NCBI GenBank assembly: GCA_037043015.1
Contig: CM073325.1
Location: forward strand, 994,501-1,058,500
DNA length: 64,000 bases
Origin: Bryum argenteum
Taxonomy: Eukaryota > Streptophyta > Bryopsida > Bryales > Bryaceae
Reading direction: 5' to 3'
Below, in pieces: positions 1-10,736 of the stretch. Below the pieces are notes generated by a model that was not told the origin of the DNA, ran no database searches, and saw only the letters and a program-made list of their open reading frames with translations. Within the stretch, counting starts at the first letter, position 1; each line of letters begins with the position of its first letter. The translations under genes and the position numbers were made by a program.

Positions 1-274
1 GTCATCAGAGTCTAATGTCAGTAGTCCATTCAGCTCAGTAGCCAACTACCGTTGGCTAGAAATCATCATCCATAGTGAGTGAAGGAGTCGAAATCTGTAC
101 TGATTGAATTCCATTCATCAAGAAAATACCTCAAATCACAAAGTGTAGCTTCTATTCAAACTCAGAGCCTGGTTTTGAAGGTTGCCAGGCTGCTTTTTCG
201 TTTTAGCGAGAAGCCACTTACTTGAAAGTTGAAGGTTGCTTGTGGCTAAATGCATTCTCCGCACGTTTCAATGC
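1..274. other. 3' flank of the GT61-like gene
   Basis: No coding segment is recognised here. The stretch lies just downstream of the minus-strand glycosyltransferase stop codon, so it probably holds its 3' untranslated region and polyadenylation site. I see no specific signal. Confidence 0.4.
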
Positions 275-1928
275 TCACGGCGAGCCATCGCAAGCACAGG
301 ATCCTGGGGCTTCTTCTTGGGCCGAGTGATGGTTGGTTGCTGTAAGAACGGAGCGAGTCCAGAGCGCTAAGTGCGTGGCATTGAGTCCCACAGGGCGATC
401 CTTAAAGAAGAGAAGGCAGTGGAGGGTTTGGGAGGTGGGGAAGGGGCAGTCTGGTCCGTCGGGGTCGCGCCAGCGTCCGGCGTGGACGACGCGGGTCCAG
501 TCCGCGTGCCATTTGTAAATATCCTGCCCCACACCAGCAAACTCCATCCAGCCCTTGGGAAAGAGCTCCATGACGCGCGAGCCGGGGTTCATGAACATCA
601 TGTTGGTCAGCTGCGCTCCATGCACGCTTATCAGCACGTCGCTGCTGCTCATCACCTCCACCTGCATGCACATGCATTCAGCAGCATCAGCTGCAAGACT
701 TGACGACCGAAATTAGGTCCCAAGTCGTGCAATCAATATTCATGTAGTGAGCTTTCAGTACACGTACTTGTTCGCAGAATGTCAGATTGGCGGCATTGGC
801 AACGCGCAAGTGGCACCCCGGCACCTCGCCACATTCTTGTCCCACAACTTCCGCCACGCCGCTCTCGTTGGCGAAAGCGCGCGGGCCCGACCTTGTGAGC
901 AGCAACACCGCAGGTGCGCGTTTCGGATCCCGCCTACTGACGCCACAGTAGCGCCTCGCCTTACAGCGAAGCATATCGAATACAGCATGAATGTGCGTTT
1001 TATCCACCCCGCCCAGCCCTCGCCGCTGCACCACAGCCCGCTCGAAGCACAATGAGCTACCCGCTTGGGTTACGCTCTCAATGGAGACGGGGCCCTCGAA
1101 CGCCGCGTTCAGGACGTGCGTGATCCAGGCGCCCATGGAGACGACGAGCTCGCCCATGTGGTAGAGGATCACTCGGTCCGGCTTGGCGCATTCATTCTCC
1201 AGGCGCCAGGTTGCGAAGTTGGCGAGAGCAGACATGGCGTGCCAGGGGTTTTGATAGTCCCAGTAGTTGTCCGCGATGAACGTGACACCGCGGAGAACGA
1301 CGGCATCTGCTGGCAACGTCGTAAACAAGCCATACGCGTTCTTCGTGCCGTCGTGCGGGTCCCGTCCACGCACGCACAACACCCTGCCAGCGGGATCGTC
1401 GCGCGGCAGGTCGAATGTCTCGCCGGAGCCGGTGAGCTTACCACGGAGCCCGCTCATGAACCAGTTGGTGTCCGAGTCCGACATACCGGGTTGCGTTGTG
1501 TCCTTCATTGGCAGAAACAAATTTTCTCCTTTGAATTCCAACAGCTTCTCATTCTTCCTATGATTGGGTTTTGTCACCGTAACTCGCTGACACTCCGAAT
1601 CGGCACACATCGACGGATCTGCTCATTCAAACATGACCTCAAGTTCAAACTCTGGTCTGAATTGCGCGCAGGCAAAAATGATAAGGTTGCACTTACTCCG
1701 ATGTAGAACTGTAAATTGTGAAGACCCTGATGACATGCGCATCTTCTTCGTCAAAGAGCGAAATGCATACGGGGGTGTATGCCGCTGGGAGCTAACCCAG
1801 CAATTCTCCACCACGAGGAGCTGCAACATAGCGATGAACCCCATCACCGTCACTATGGAGACCACCTTCCATCGCAAGTCTCCTTTCGTCTGTGAGTGTC
1901 CATCGCCCTCCTTGTGCAGCTTCCCCAT
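275..1928 (-). CDS. GT61-family (DUF563-type) glycosyltransferase, type II membrane protein
   Basis: Probable Golgi glycosyltransferase of family GT61, whose plant members add xylose or arabinose to cell-wall glycans or N-glycans. The substrate cannot be read from the sequence. I resolve three exons: 1928-1697, 1618-768 and 661-275, with donors GTAAGT and GTACGT. They join in frame to 489 aa. Residues about 20-40 are a hydrophobic signal anchor after a short basic cytosolic tail, giving type II topology. The family signature HGAQLTNMMFMNPGS begins at His375 (family form HGAGLTN), followed by VMELFP. A basic/Cys-rich stretch (RCKARRYCGV) and LLLTRSGPRAF correspond to the conserved middle region. 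The ATG at 1928 was chosen because it precedes the anchor. No neighbour is co-oriented. Family call is good; the exon 1/2 junction is inferred only from splice sites. Confidence 0.8.
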
Positions 1929-2457
1929 CTAGCCAGCTGTATCTTCCTGCTTGCGAGTGCATCAATCCTTATCATATCTCATAGATCCATGGTAGCATTC
2001 GAACATGGAGATTTTGGCTCTGAGCTCGATCGAAGCTACAAGCTGAGAGTAGCTCGTTTCGGTACATGCTCCAAGAAGATGATGGCAGGCAGTTACGTGA
2101 CATTTTGCGTGTCCTTGGAAGCATAAAGTTTAAGAAAATGGAGGAGACGACTGGAGCTTGAATGTGCCATAATCTGCGATTGTATGTAAACATGCACGAA
2201 GAGATGTCACGAAACACGTCGATCCTCCATCTGTGGATCAACCAAACGCTACAATGAGTTCTTCAAGAGGTTTCTTCACCTCCATGGCCAGAGTGCAACA
2301 ACAAGTTCAGGCTACCCAGTTTTTTTCGTTACCAAACAAGCAGCGTACGAGGTTTGACCCGTAGGAAAGAAATTCGTGAAGCTCGTAACAAAATGTTGAA
2401 AAAACGAGCAAGTTCATTAAATCAGGGCTTTGGTAATGACTACCGTGTTGTGATCAG

Positions 2458-2460
<3 letters not shown>
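1929..2460. other. Upstream region of the GT61-like gene
   Basis: Contains no recognisable gene. It should include the promoter and 5' untranslated region of the minus-strand glycosyltransferase. I could not pick out a convincing TATA box. Confidence 0.35.

Positions 2461-2547
<87 letters not shown>
2461..2547. repeat. (TA)n microsatellite
   Basis: About 87 bp of uninterrupted TA dinucleotide. No SINE 3' end is visible beside it, unlike the microsatellites further on. Confidence 0.97.
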
Positions 2548-2550
<3 letters not shown>

Positions 2551-3563
2551 TCAATAATTTATGAGGTCATTTAATATTCAACAAGCTAAAATTTCGTATA
2601 AGTACTTGTTTATATTCAAAATGTTTCAGCTAAAACCTTAAACAACAATATATTATTACTGAAGTGAGGGTGTAAGGAAACTTTGGATCACTTTTGCTAT
2701 TGTTTTGTTTATTGTCGCAACATGTAAAACCAAAAGAATTATCACGGCAAGTGTGGACTTGTTTATTTTAGTCTTCTCACAATATTAAGATGTATAGGGC
2801 TATTATTGTATCAGGTAACTCTGGAGCATATCTTGAGGTAAAACTGCCATCTTTATTGAGGACACCATCACACCATGCACTTGTAGTCAAATTTTGGAAG
2901 GACACCATCACACCATGCACTCGTAGTGGAATATGAATAAATAATAATCATAATCTATATATCAATAGAATCTCAAAAAATTACATCTAAATTATTTGTA
3001 AAGTTTGTACTCACTTGGAGCTAAGATCATGACATTGCCACCAAACATAAACCTTGGAGGAGCATACATGGTGAGTTATGGGCGTTTTAGGAAACTCCAT
3101 ATGTACCTTGCTAAAGCTTTAGCTTGCCATCAGCAAGGTAGAGCTAAAATCAACCTCACTTTATAGATTCTAGCTTTGGTATGTTGCTTAGCTCAATCAA
3201 AGTCCCTTTCAGCTCTCTCTCTACACACACCACCTCTAGAGAAGTGTGGAACTACCACCAACCTAAATGACTCATTTCACTCTTTCTATGGGATTTCCAC
3301 CAAGCTCAGTGGAATAAGACATTATTGGTGAAAAAATTGGTGGAGAGTGAAATACTAAGAGTTGCTAATTAGTGTTGGAAACATTAATTATGAACCATAA
3401 CACTAACTATATCAAACCATCCTTTAAGTCCTTGTAATTTATACATTTGTAGTGGTAAATTTTTGGAGAGTAAATGATTTTTTTTGGATTTTTGAATAAT
3501 TTAATTTTAATTTTTAGGGAGGGATGAATCAGTTTTTCTTAAAAGTTTTGAACCGCGGTTATG
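2548..3563. other. AT-rich intergenic DNA with a short tandem repeat
   Basis: No gene recognised. At 2861 and 2901 the segment beginning GACACCATCACACCATGCAC occurs twice with a 40-bp period, differing at one base in the part compared. The rest is AT-rich and featureless to my reading. Confidence 0.6.
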
Positions 3564-3933
3564 TTAACCCTTAAATGCCCATGGGGTCTAAAACGGGCAG
3601 CCCAAAATTGGATCACAACATCTTTTGGGCTTGGACATCATGAATAGTGCACTTTTTGAACTTGGGCACCATGAATGAACCAATCAATGATGAGCTTGCA
3701 ACCTCCTACAAGGTTATGTACCACCCCAACCTACCTACGATAATCCTTTCAAAGCACAAAATCACTCATACAAATTGTGATTTGAATTGTCAAATCTCAC
3801 TTTTTCAATACATCAGAAGAAGGTGACCAATTTGACATCAAAATATAAGTGAAAAGTTGAGTATAGTGAGAGCTACAGGGAAGATTATGTTGGAATCAAG
3901 CCCCTCGGGCTTGCTTGGGCGTTTAAGGGTTAA
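3564..3933. mobile_element. TTAA-flanked piggyBac-like MITE, 362 bp
   Basis: The element body runs 3568-3929 between TTAA at 3564-3567 and TTAA at 3930-3933. The ends are CCCTTAAATGCCCA and, reverse-complemented, CCCTTAAACGCCCA, so 13 of 14 terminal bases match. No open reading frame of note lies inside, so it is non-autonomous. TTAA duplication and CCC termini are what piggyBac transposases leave; the assignment is inferred because no transposase is present. Confidence 0.6.
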
Positions 3934-4371
3934 GGAACTCAAAAGCCTGTGATCATAGAAAATAGAAAATATTCAGTGTGACACCTCCCTCGCCCCTCCC
4001 GCGGCTCAAGAGGATGCCCCACCATTTTCCATAAGCAATGGCTCCCTATGAGTTATACCTTACCTAGTACATAATGCTAAGGTTTTTCTCGACTTTTCGA
4101 GATAACGCTGTTTGACAAACTTGACAAGTCTGACACCGTCGTCGTCCAGGACCTCCGACTACTGTACTGTAGTTACCGCTTGCGCCATACCTTCCTTGTT
4201 GCTTTCAATTCTCTTTGCACATGCTCCCTCGAGTACTAGCACGAGTTTGCCAATTGTCTTCCAAAGCAGTTCACTCGCCACTTCCACGCCTGCATATAAC
4301 TTGCTCGCTATGGAGCCCGATGTATCTCGATCTGCTCCGTCGCTGCAGCCCACCTTACCTCGTAGCACTCT
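3934..4371. other. 5' flank of the truncated SERK-like copy
   Basis: Probable promoter and 5' untranslated region of the SERK-like gene starting at 4372. A C-rich stretch (CCTCCCTCGCCCCTCCCGCG) lies near 3985-4005. No coding segment is seen. Confidence 0.35.
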
Positions 4372-6620
4372 ATGGCGCCTCCAGTGGCCACATGGTTGCG
4401 CGCTCTCTTCCTCATCGCGCTCCTGCCTATCGGAATCTTAGGAAACTTCGAAGGTCTGTTGCATCTTCACTCGTGGTTTATCATCTTAGAGCATGGAGCT
4501 ATAGCTATTTGAGAGTTGAGGACGTACTGCAACGCCCGGTACGAAAGAAGTGGTAGAGGATTAGAGCATATGCCTTGAATCTCGATCTCGTGGGTCGTTC
4601 TCTAGCTTGCCTCTTGGTCGCATTATTAGTCTTGATGGACCAGTCAAGACATGACTCGATTTGTGTAGGTTTTGCTTACTCCCTCTATGTGTAAGACTCT
4701 CACAAACTTATGATATAGTGGCAGCTGGCCATGGAGTCATTCAGCTGACACTTGAAGGAACATTTTTTAGTTCGGTCTTCGATTATGTTGCTCGATCGAT
4801 ACTAGTTCGAAATTTACTGCAGTGATACTTGTTCGAAATCAGATTGCGTTAGGCTTGATAAATATGCATGGTGCGATGATGACTTGGCAGGCGATGCACT
4901 GAACGCTTTCCGGCAGGCTTTGACTGATCCGAGCAACGTGCTGCAGAGTTGGGATCCCACTCTTATAAATCCCTGCACTTGGTTTCATGTCACCTGCAAT
5001 GCGGAGAATTTGGTCACTCGGGTGTAAGTCCACTCCGAGATTGTAACCTTCACTTCCTGTTGTGTCACATGACAGTCATTCTCTATGTGGAAGACACTGA
5101 TGTATAATTCAGCAGGCAAACGTTTGAATATCTCATGGTGTAGAGTCTTTTGTTTTGTGTACGTACGAGAGATTTACTGTGAGAGAGGTGCAAATCTGAA
5201 TATTGCAAGTAAGTGAATCATCTCGTGTTTGGAACAGAGATTTAGGAAATGCTGGCCTGTCAGGAGGATTAGTGTCTGAACTTGGAGTTCTTACGAAACT
5301 GCAATACCTGTAAGTGTGCTTAACGTTCTCGTCTTTTGTATGAAATTACAAATTAGGAAGTGCTTCCAGACACACATACAAGAAGTTCATTTGAGTGTAA
5401 GAACATCATGAGTCTCAATGCAAGGTATCCTCAATTTCAGCATCAGTGATAGAGAGGAGATTCATTCCTCGAGAGTTTAGATGTAATTACAGACGAGAAG
5501 CTGATTACCGCTTGTGATGCAATTTGTTTTCTGGTGGGCATTCCAGTGAGTTGTTTGGAAATAACCTAACTGGAGGGATACCTAGAGAGCTGGGAAACAT
5601 GACTGCTCTTGTCAGTCTGGATCTTTATCAGAACGCTCTGATTGGTATTATACCCGACAGTCTTGGCCAGCTACACAACCTGCGATTTCTGTACGTCCAT
5701 TATCTCGCAACGATTTTAGACGCTCTTTTGTGTTTGTCTACATATATAGATGTACACATAATCGCTTCTTATCTTCAAGAATTGCGATGTGAAGAAGGTG
5801 CTGGAAGGTTTTACTGTAGACGTCCTTTGCTTGCTGTCATTCAATGAATCCTTTTCATGACTTTAGTTCTGCAGTGATATATTGACATGTACACTTCTCC
5901 ATTGCGAATCTACTAAGTGTGAGATTTTTTTTCCTCCTTACATATCTAGAGTTGGACTTTCTTACAGTTGGGTATTTTTAACGCATCTGTTGTGTATGTT
6001 CGCTGAGCAGTCGACTTAACAATAACAGTTTGTCCGGTCACATTCCTGCTTCCCTCACTACTCTTACTAAGTTGGAACAGCTGTAAGTTCTTTCACCTGA
6101 GCTAGTCACTTGCAAAAGTAGTCATGTTAGTTAATTGGGTGCAGTTCATCGGTTTACAGAGTCCAACAAAGGCGTTCTGTGATCGTTACTGGTACAACTT
6201 TTTGCAGGGATCTTTCGTATAATTACCTTATTGGGGCCGTTCCCACCAATGGCTCTTTCTCGAAGTTCAACTCCACAAGGTACGTTTATGATTGCATCTT
6301 TGTACTCACCTTCGTATTAGCTGCATTTGGTCTGTAGTCGCCTTCGTATGGATGGTTTTCGATTGTCTGATCAATTGTACGTCAAGTCTTCGATGCTGAG
6401 TTTTCATTTTCTGCTAAAGAGAGAACAAAGAGATAGCTAAGCTTGTGCAGTGTGCCCATGGTGATATTACGGTATGTTTGTTTGTATTAATCGAAAGAAT
6501 GTAACTGTGACATGCAGTTTTGTGGGAAACCCCAACTTGTGTGGGTCAGTGGTGGGTAAGCAGTGCCCTGAACAGCCCCTTTCTCCACCTACTCCTGCAC
6601 TCGCTCCACCACCATATTAG
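4372..6620 (+). CDS. SERK-like LRR protein lacking membrane span and kinase (potential secreted ectodomain)
   Basis: Tandem paralogue of the full SERK gene at 27010. I resolve seven exons: 4372-4453, 4891-5023, 5238-5309, 5547-5690, 6011-6082, 6208-6279 and 6518-6620. Exons 1-6 have exactly the lengths of exons 1-6 of the complete copy (82, 133, 72, 144, 72, 72). They join in frame to 225 aa. Residues 1-25 are a hydrophobic signal peptide ([16 protein letters not shown]). Next come the N-terminal cap with [17 protein letters not shown], about five LRRs, the cap motif [13 protein letters not shown] and a short Pro-rich tail that ends at TAG (6618-6620). No transmembrane or kinase exon follows; similarity to the complete copy fades in intron 7 near 6800-6890. 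It may be a secreted protein like the small SERK-ectodomain LRR proteins of flowering plants, or an untranscribed relic. The open frame argues against old decay. Confidence 0.7.
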
Positions 6621-6897
6621 AGCATTCCCGGCACCCCGGCCTGTGCATGGAAGCAGGGTATGTATGAATATTCTTCATTCGATCTGATTATTGTGGGCAT
6701 GTGCCATCGCCTTTGTAGCTACCAGCATAAAACTGGCTTCCCGGCATCAATCTTTAGCTGCAAGATTGTGAAGTCGGAAAGCCATGAACTGCGAAACACC
6801 GGTAAAGATGAAGCTTTACAATGCTCCACATAATTGAAGTTCATCAGTTTTCATCATATTAACTACAGTCTCCCTGAGCTCAATAAGTATTGCCTTA
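6621..6897 (+). other. Residual intron 7 of the truncated SERK copy
   Basis: Past the stop codon the sequence still resembles the full SERK copy, including a GTATGT donor near 6659 and a stretch around 6690-6800 similar to 30090-30190. Similarity fades just before the inverted-repeat element that follows. Confidence 0.5.
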
Positions 6898-7133
6898 AGG
6901 TAGGAGTGGCTAAAACCGTCCAGCCCCAAAAACCGTCTGAATTTCAGCTTTGCTGGTACTTATACTTGGAATAGTGGTGTAAAATTTTAATTATTTTTTG
7001 ATAGTTTGCAAAGCCAGTGCAAATCCATCCCAAAAAAAAAAGACATTTTTTGAGTAATCCTATAATTTCCTATGAATATTTGAACCCTACTGTGCGGTTT
7101 TTTGGGCTGGACGGTTTTAGCAACTCCTACCTT
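6898..7133. mobile_element. Inverted-repeat MITE, 236 bp
   Basis: Terminal inverted repeats of about 39 bp (AAGGTAGGAGTGGCTAAAAC... at the left, its complement at the right) match at all but two positions. No coding sequence lies inside. I could not find a clear target-site duplication, so the superfamily is open. Confidence 0.7.
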
Positions 7134-7167
7134 GTAACTGACTGATAACGGGACTATGTACTTGTCT

Positions 7168-7247
7168 TTAACCCTTAAACGTCAAGCCCCTATGAAAATA
7201 CACTGGAAACCAAGCCCAAGGGGCATGCTCTGACGTTTAAGGGTTAA
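7168..7247. mobile_element. Minimal TTAA-flanked piggyBac-like MITE, 72 bp
   Basis: Body 7172-7243 with perfect 13-bp terminal inverted repeats, CCCTTAAACGTCA and TGACGTTTAAGGG, flanked on both sides by TTAA. The inner sequence adds a second near-inverted block (CAAGCCCCT / AAGGGGCATG). It is far too small to code for anything. Confidence 0.65.
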
Positions 7248-7464
7248 CACACTTTCGGTAATCTTGTTCTCTTTTTTGGTGCAAAAACGAAAGGTGAATC
7301 ATTCTTGATATTGGAATAAGTTTGATGATATGAATATGGATGAATATATGTTATTCAAAATCTATGTTTCCAACAACTTTTTTCATTGTGATTCAAACAC
7401 CTTTTCGGTGGACAAGAGTATGTTCTGATGTGGAATTTTTTCGGTCTCAGAATGTGTCATTTGT

Positions 7465-8306
7465 TTAACCCCTAAACTCCCCCGCGGTTGTTTAACTTGA
7501 TACATTTTGGATGAAGGGTGGAAACTTTAAAGAGAAATAACTTCTTCATCCAAAGTCATATTTTGACTTAGGTTGGGTCCCAAATCAAGTCTAGTTTGTT
7601 TGATAAAAATTGTAGACCCGTACAATGACTGAATGACATGTATTTTAGTGACAGCAGTTTTTGGATTTGAGATTTCAAACATTGAGCATGTTTTACCATT
7701 GGGCATGTTTTACCGTTGGTATTGAGAAATCAAAAATAGTTTTACATATTTTTTTTTTGAATAAGTATGATCTTAAAGTGGATCTTGACAACTATCTTGT
7801 TGAAAGATTTTTGATCCAAATAAGTTTAGTATTGGATTTGCCATGATGTTTTTCATTGAAAAAAGTGAAAAAATGGATGAAGTTTGAGGAGCTATATCTC
7901 CTTCATCCACTGTTAGATTTCAACTTTGTTTTTTGAGATGGACTTTAATTAGAGACTTGTTTTAGTGGTAGAAATCTTGACTCCATCGAAGATAAAGCAT
8001 AGGTTTGAGTGCAAGAGGTATGGTTTTTGGACTACTTTTCCTTTTCAGCTTTTTTGGCAATTTTTTAGTTTGCTAAAGTGAAAATAATGAAGTTTCACAG
8101 TTTATTTTTAGTATTGTTATGTTATGATATCCTAATCTATGAGGATTCATAGCTTAAAAGTTGGTCCGCAATCCCATGATATACAATAAGTCTATTGTAA
8201 GTTTGTACAGTTGGGAATTTCATAAGCTACCTTCATTTTCATCTATGACACTTTTTTTGAAATTGTGTTTTTTGACTAAAAATAGGCAAGAACGTTTAGG
8301 GGTTAA
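7465..8306. mobile_element. TTAA-flanked piggyBac-like element, family A, 834 bp
   Basis: Body 7469-8302 between TTAA at 7465-7468 and 8303-8306. It starts CCCCTAAACTCC and ends with the complement of CCCCTAAACGTTC. The interior is AT-rich with no long open frame. Diverged copies occur at about 18810-19676 (opposite strand), 32900-33350 (opposite strand, partial) and 61046-61470 (same strand, partial). Shared landmarks are TTGGGTCCCAA(A/G)TCAAGTCTAG near the left end and AGTGTCATAGATGAAAATG near the right. Confidence 0.65.
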
Positions 8307-8954
8307 ATGTAATGGAAGGTTATTATTGTAAAACTCTTATTCCCTCCAAGTACCAAAAACCATGTTTTGTACATTATGATGATTTCAAACTTGCAATGAG
8401 CAATGATTTTGTAAATCTCTTACAATATATGATTGATGTGTCCATCTTTTGAGATAAAATATCATTCATTGTGCAACAATTCACTTCAAATGTGTGTAAA
8501 GAATGGAAGACCAGTCTAGGCTTCACCAATCATATAATGAGTTATAAAATACTTAAAGTAACGCGCTTGATTATGGTGTAGTACCACAAGAGACCCACTA
8601 GAGTGAACTTTGCAAGACTGAGGCATATAGTAGCTTTGAAGGTTGATATTCAATATACTCATTGTGAATATTTTAGATTGCGCCATTTTAGGAACACCTT
8701 CACGTCCAACTTTAAAGCATTCAAAAACAAAAGTTAGAAGGACCAATCCAATAAATCCAATCTTCTACTTTTTTGCCAATTTGCTCACACAACTACCTAC
8801 ACTGCAGATTTGCCATGGTGAATTTGTGTCATTGTTGAGCCGGTTAATCATGCAATTATTGTGTGTTTGTTGGAAAATATTTTTACTGTGGTCCATGAAA
8901 ATGTACACAACAAGAAAGATATTGTAAGTTTTTTTTCAAAAAGAATGTACTCAT
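8307..8954. other. AT-rich intergenic DNA
   Basis: No recognised gene, RNA or repeat boundary. Short open frames occur on both strands but none resembles a known protein. Confidence 0.5.
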
Positions 8955-9224
8955 TTAACCCCTAAACGATCATGGCCACTAATTCGGCTTTTACGGTCAA
9001 GGCCAAAAAATAATTTACAGTCAACTTCAAATATTATGATCTCACATCCAGTGATGATCCAACGGTTGAAAATTTTCACACTACTACCTATGGTAGTCTA
9101 ATTCAAGATCTTACGGTTGAAGTTATCAAAAATTTCCAAAAATATTGAACGTACCCGCATTAGTACATAGTAGTCAGAGTTGGGATTTCAAGCTCCCAAA
9201 ACATCGTGGATCTTTAGGGGTTAA
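8955..9224. mobile_element. TTAA-flanked piggyBac-like MITE, family B, 262 bp
   Basis: Body 8959-9220 between TTAA at 8955-8958 and 9221-9224; the ends are CCCCTAAACGATC and the complement of CCCCTAAAGATCC. The interior carries the family B signature GATCCAACGGTTGAAA ... AGATCTTACGGTTGAA, also seen at 19681-19940, 34224-34784, about 50550-50764 and 53952-54211. Confidence 0.65.
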
Positions 9225-10736
9225 GTAGTCACTGTCCTCATATCCTTTTTGAAGATTGGAATATTGAGAAAAGCCTCAGTCGTGTTCACTGAGTGCTAGA
9301 AAATTTGAGATCTTCAAACACTGACCCACAGAGACAAGATAGTGATGCAACTTTAGGAGGATCTTTTTGACTTCTAGATTTATGCTTGGATTATTTGCAC
9401 ACACTAAAACCTACCTTGACATTTGCTGAGAGTAAGCCAAACTTCTTACTTTTTGAGTTTCTTTTGAGGTCTCCAAATGCTCTTTCTAGAAATGATAAAA
9501 ATTCATATATGAGATTTGAAACCACATATCACTTAAACATAGCCACCCAAGCTTGTAATTCTCGCCCCAAAAATCAACAATTTTGGTGTGCTTTTTGAAG
9601 TCAAGAGCCAAAAGTATAATTACAATCCCGTCCATCTTTGCAATGCATGTGTTCCCCATTGCACCTGTTCCGAGGCGCTTGTGTTCCCTTTGTGATTTTG
9701 CGAGCCCTTTTGTTTTGTGACGTCCCAAACAACTGCTGTGAGAGACATCTGAGAGGTATTTCGTGCACGTCAAGAGTGTGGGCGAGAGTAGATTTTGAGC
9801 GAGCCCGGAAGCTTAATAGCATTCCATATTTGAATAGTATTACTTCTTTGTATTGTTTTCATTTTGATCGGTGGCTATGCTACAAGTAACTCTTAGCCAC
9901 TACAATCAAGGAGCAACTTTTGGATTGAGGACCCCAATACTCTACAGTATGTTCCATTCCGAGACTGATTTTGGAAACCTCCGTATCTTTGACCTGGTGG
10001 GCAAGTCTTCCACACAAAAGTACACCCTGAACCAAAATACAGCTTTGAACTGCCCTCTGTGGCACGAACTGCATGTTTTTGTCGGACGCCATGTCCATAG
10101 CGAAACAAACCCTGCCTTCATCGCAAACCAACCCAGCAGCTCAAAGATACTGCCGCCTGGCACATCCATGACACACGGACTCCAGCACGCTTCTCACTTT
10201 CCACTACACCTTTACTGATTTTTCTAAATATCACAATATCATCTCACAAAATCAAACCATCTCACATTCCGACTAGGCCATGTCACTACGAGACTATGAA
10301 ACCCAAGTATCGACAGCATCATCCAGAAGGTGTCCCGTACACGACAAGCTGCTCAAACATGAACCTCATGAGCGAATAAACCTCACCCAATTCTTAAAAG
10401 GAATAACAACTCCATTGGGGACACTACTGGCGACCTCGAGGTCGCAATCACTTCGACATTATACTGGCGACCTCGTCGTCACCTGTTCCTTTCACCTCCT
10501 TCAATTGTGTAGATATCATTTCACTTCATCTATAGGTCACCCGATGAAGTCAGAGGTGATGGCTGGAGGTCGCTAGTACTACAATCTACCCACTCCATTG
10601 ACATCTTCTTCAAGCTGCAAGCATGCCCTCGCAATTTGGGTCCCATATGCTAGGCACCATTCGAGCGATGAGTGCGTAATTCACTAGAGAAATTGCGGTT
10701 GTGCAATTCACGGAACTGGGTGCGGTGTGGTTCAAG
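9225..10736. other. Intergenic DNA and 5' flank of the gulonolactone oxidase-like gene
   Basis: Several open frames of 70-115 codons occur at 9600-10580 but none resembles a known family. A perfect 16-bp palindrome, GCGACCTCGAGGTCGC, is at 10430-10445, and ACTGGCGACCTCG recurs about 35 bp later. The last few hundred bases should contain the promoter of the downstream gene. Confidence 0.4.

Noticed and set aside
1065-1706. Plus-strand 213-codon open frame opposite the GT61-like gene
   Set aside because: It is antisense to exon 2 of the glycosyltransferase; its length comes from the GC-rich coding sequence on the other strand.
2354-2557. Ile-Tyr repeat open frame
   Set aside because: Translation of the TA microsatellite; no other coding evidence.
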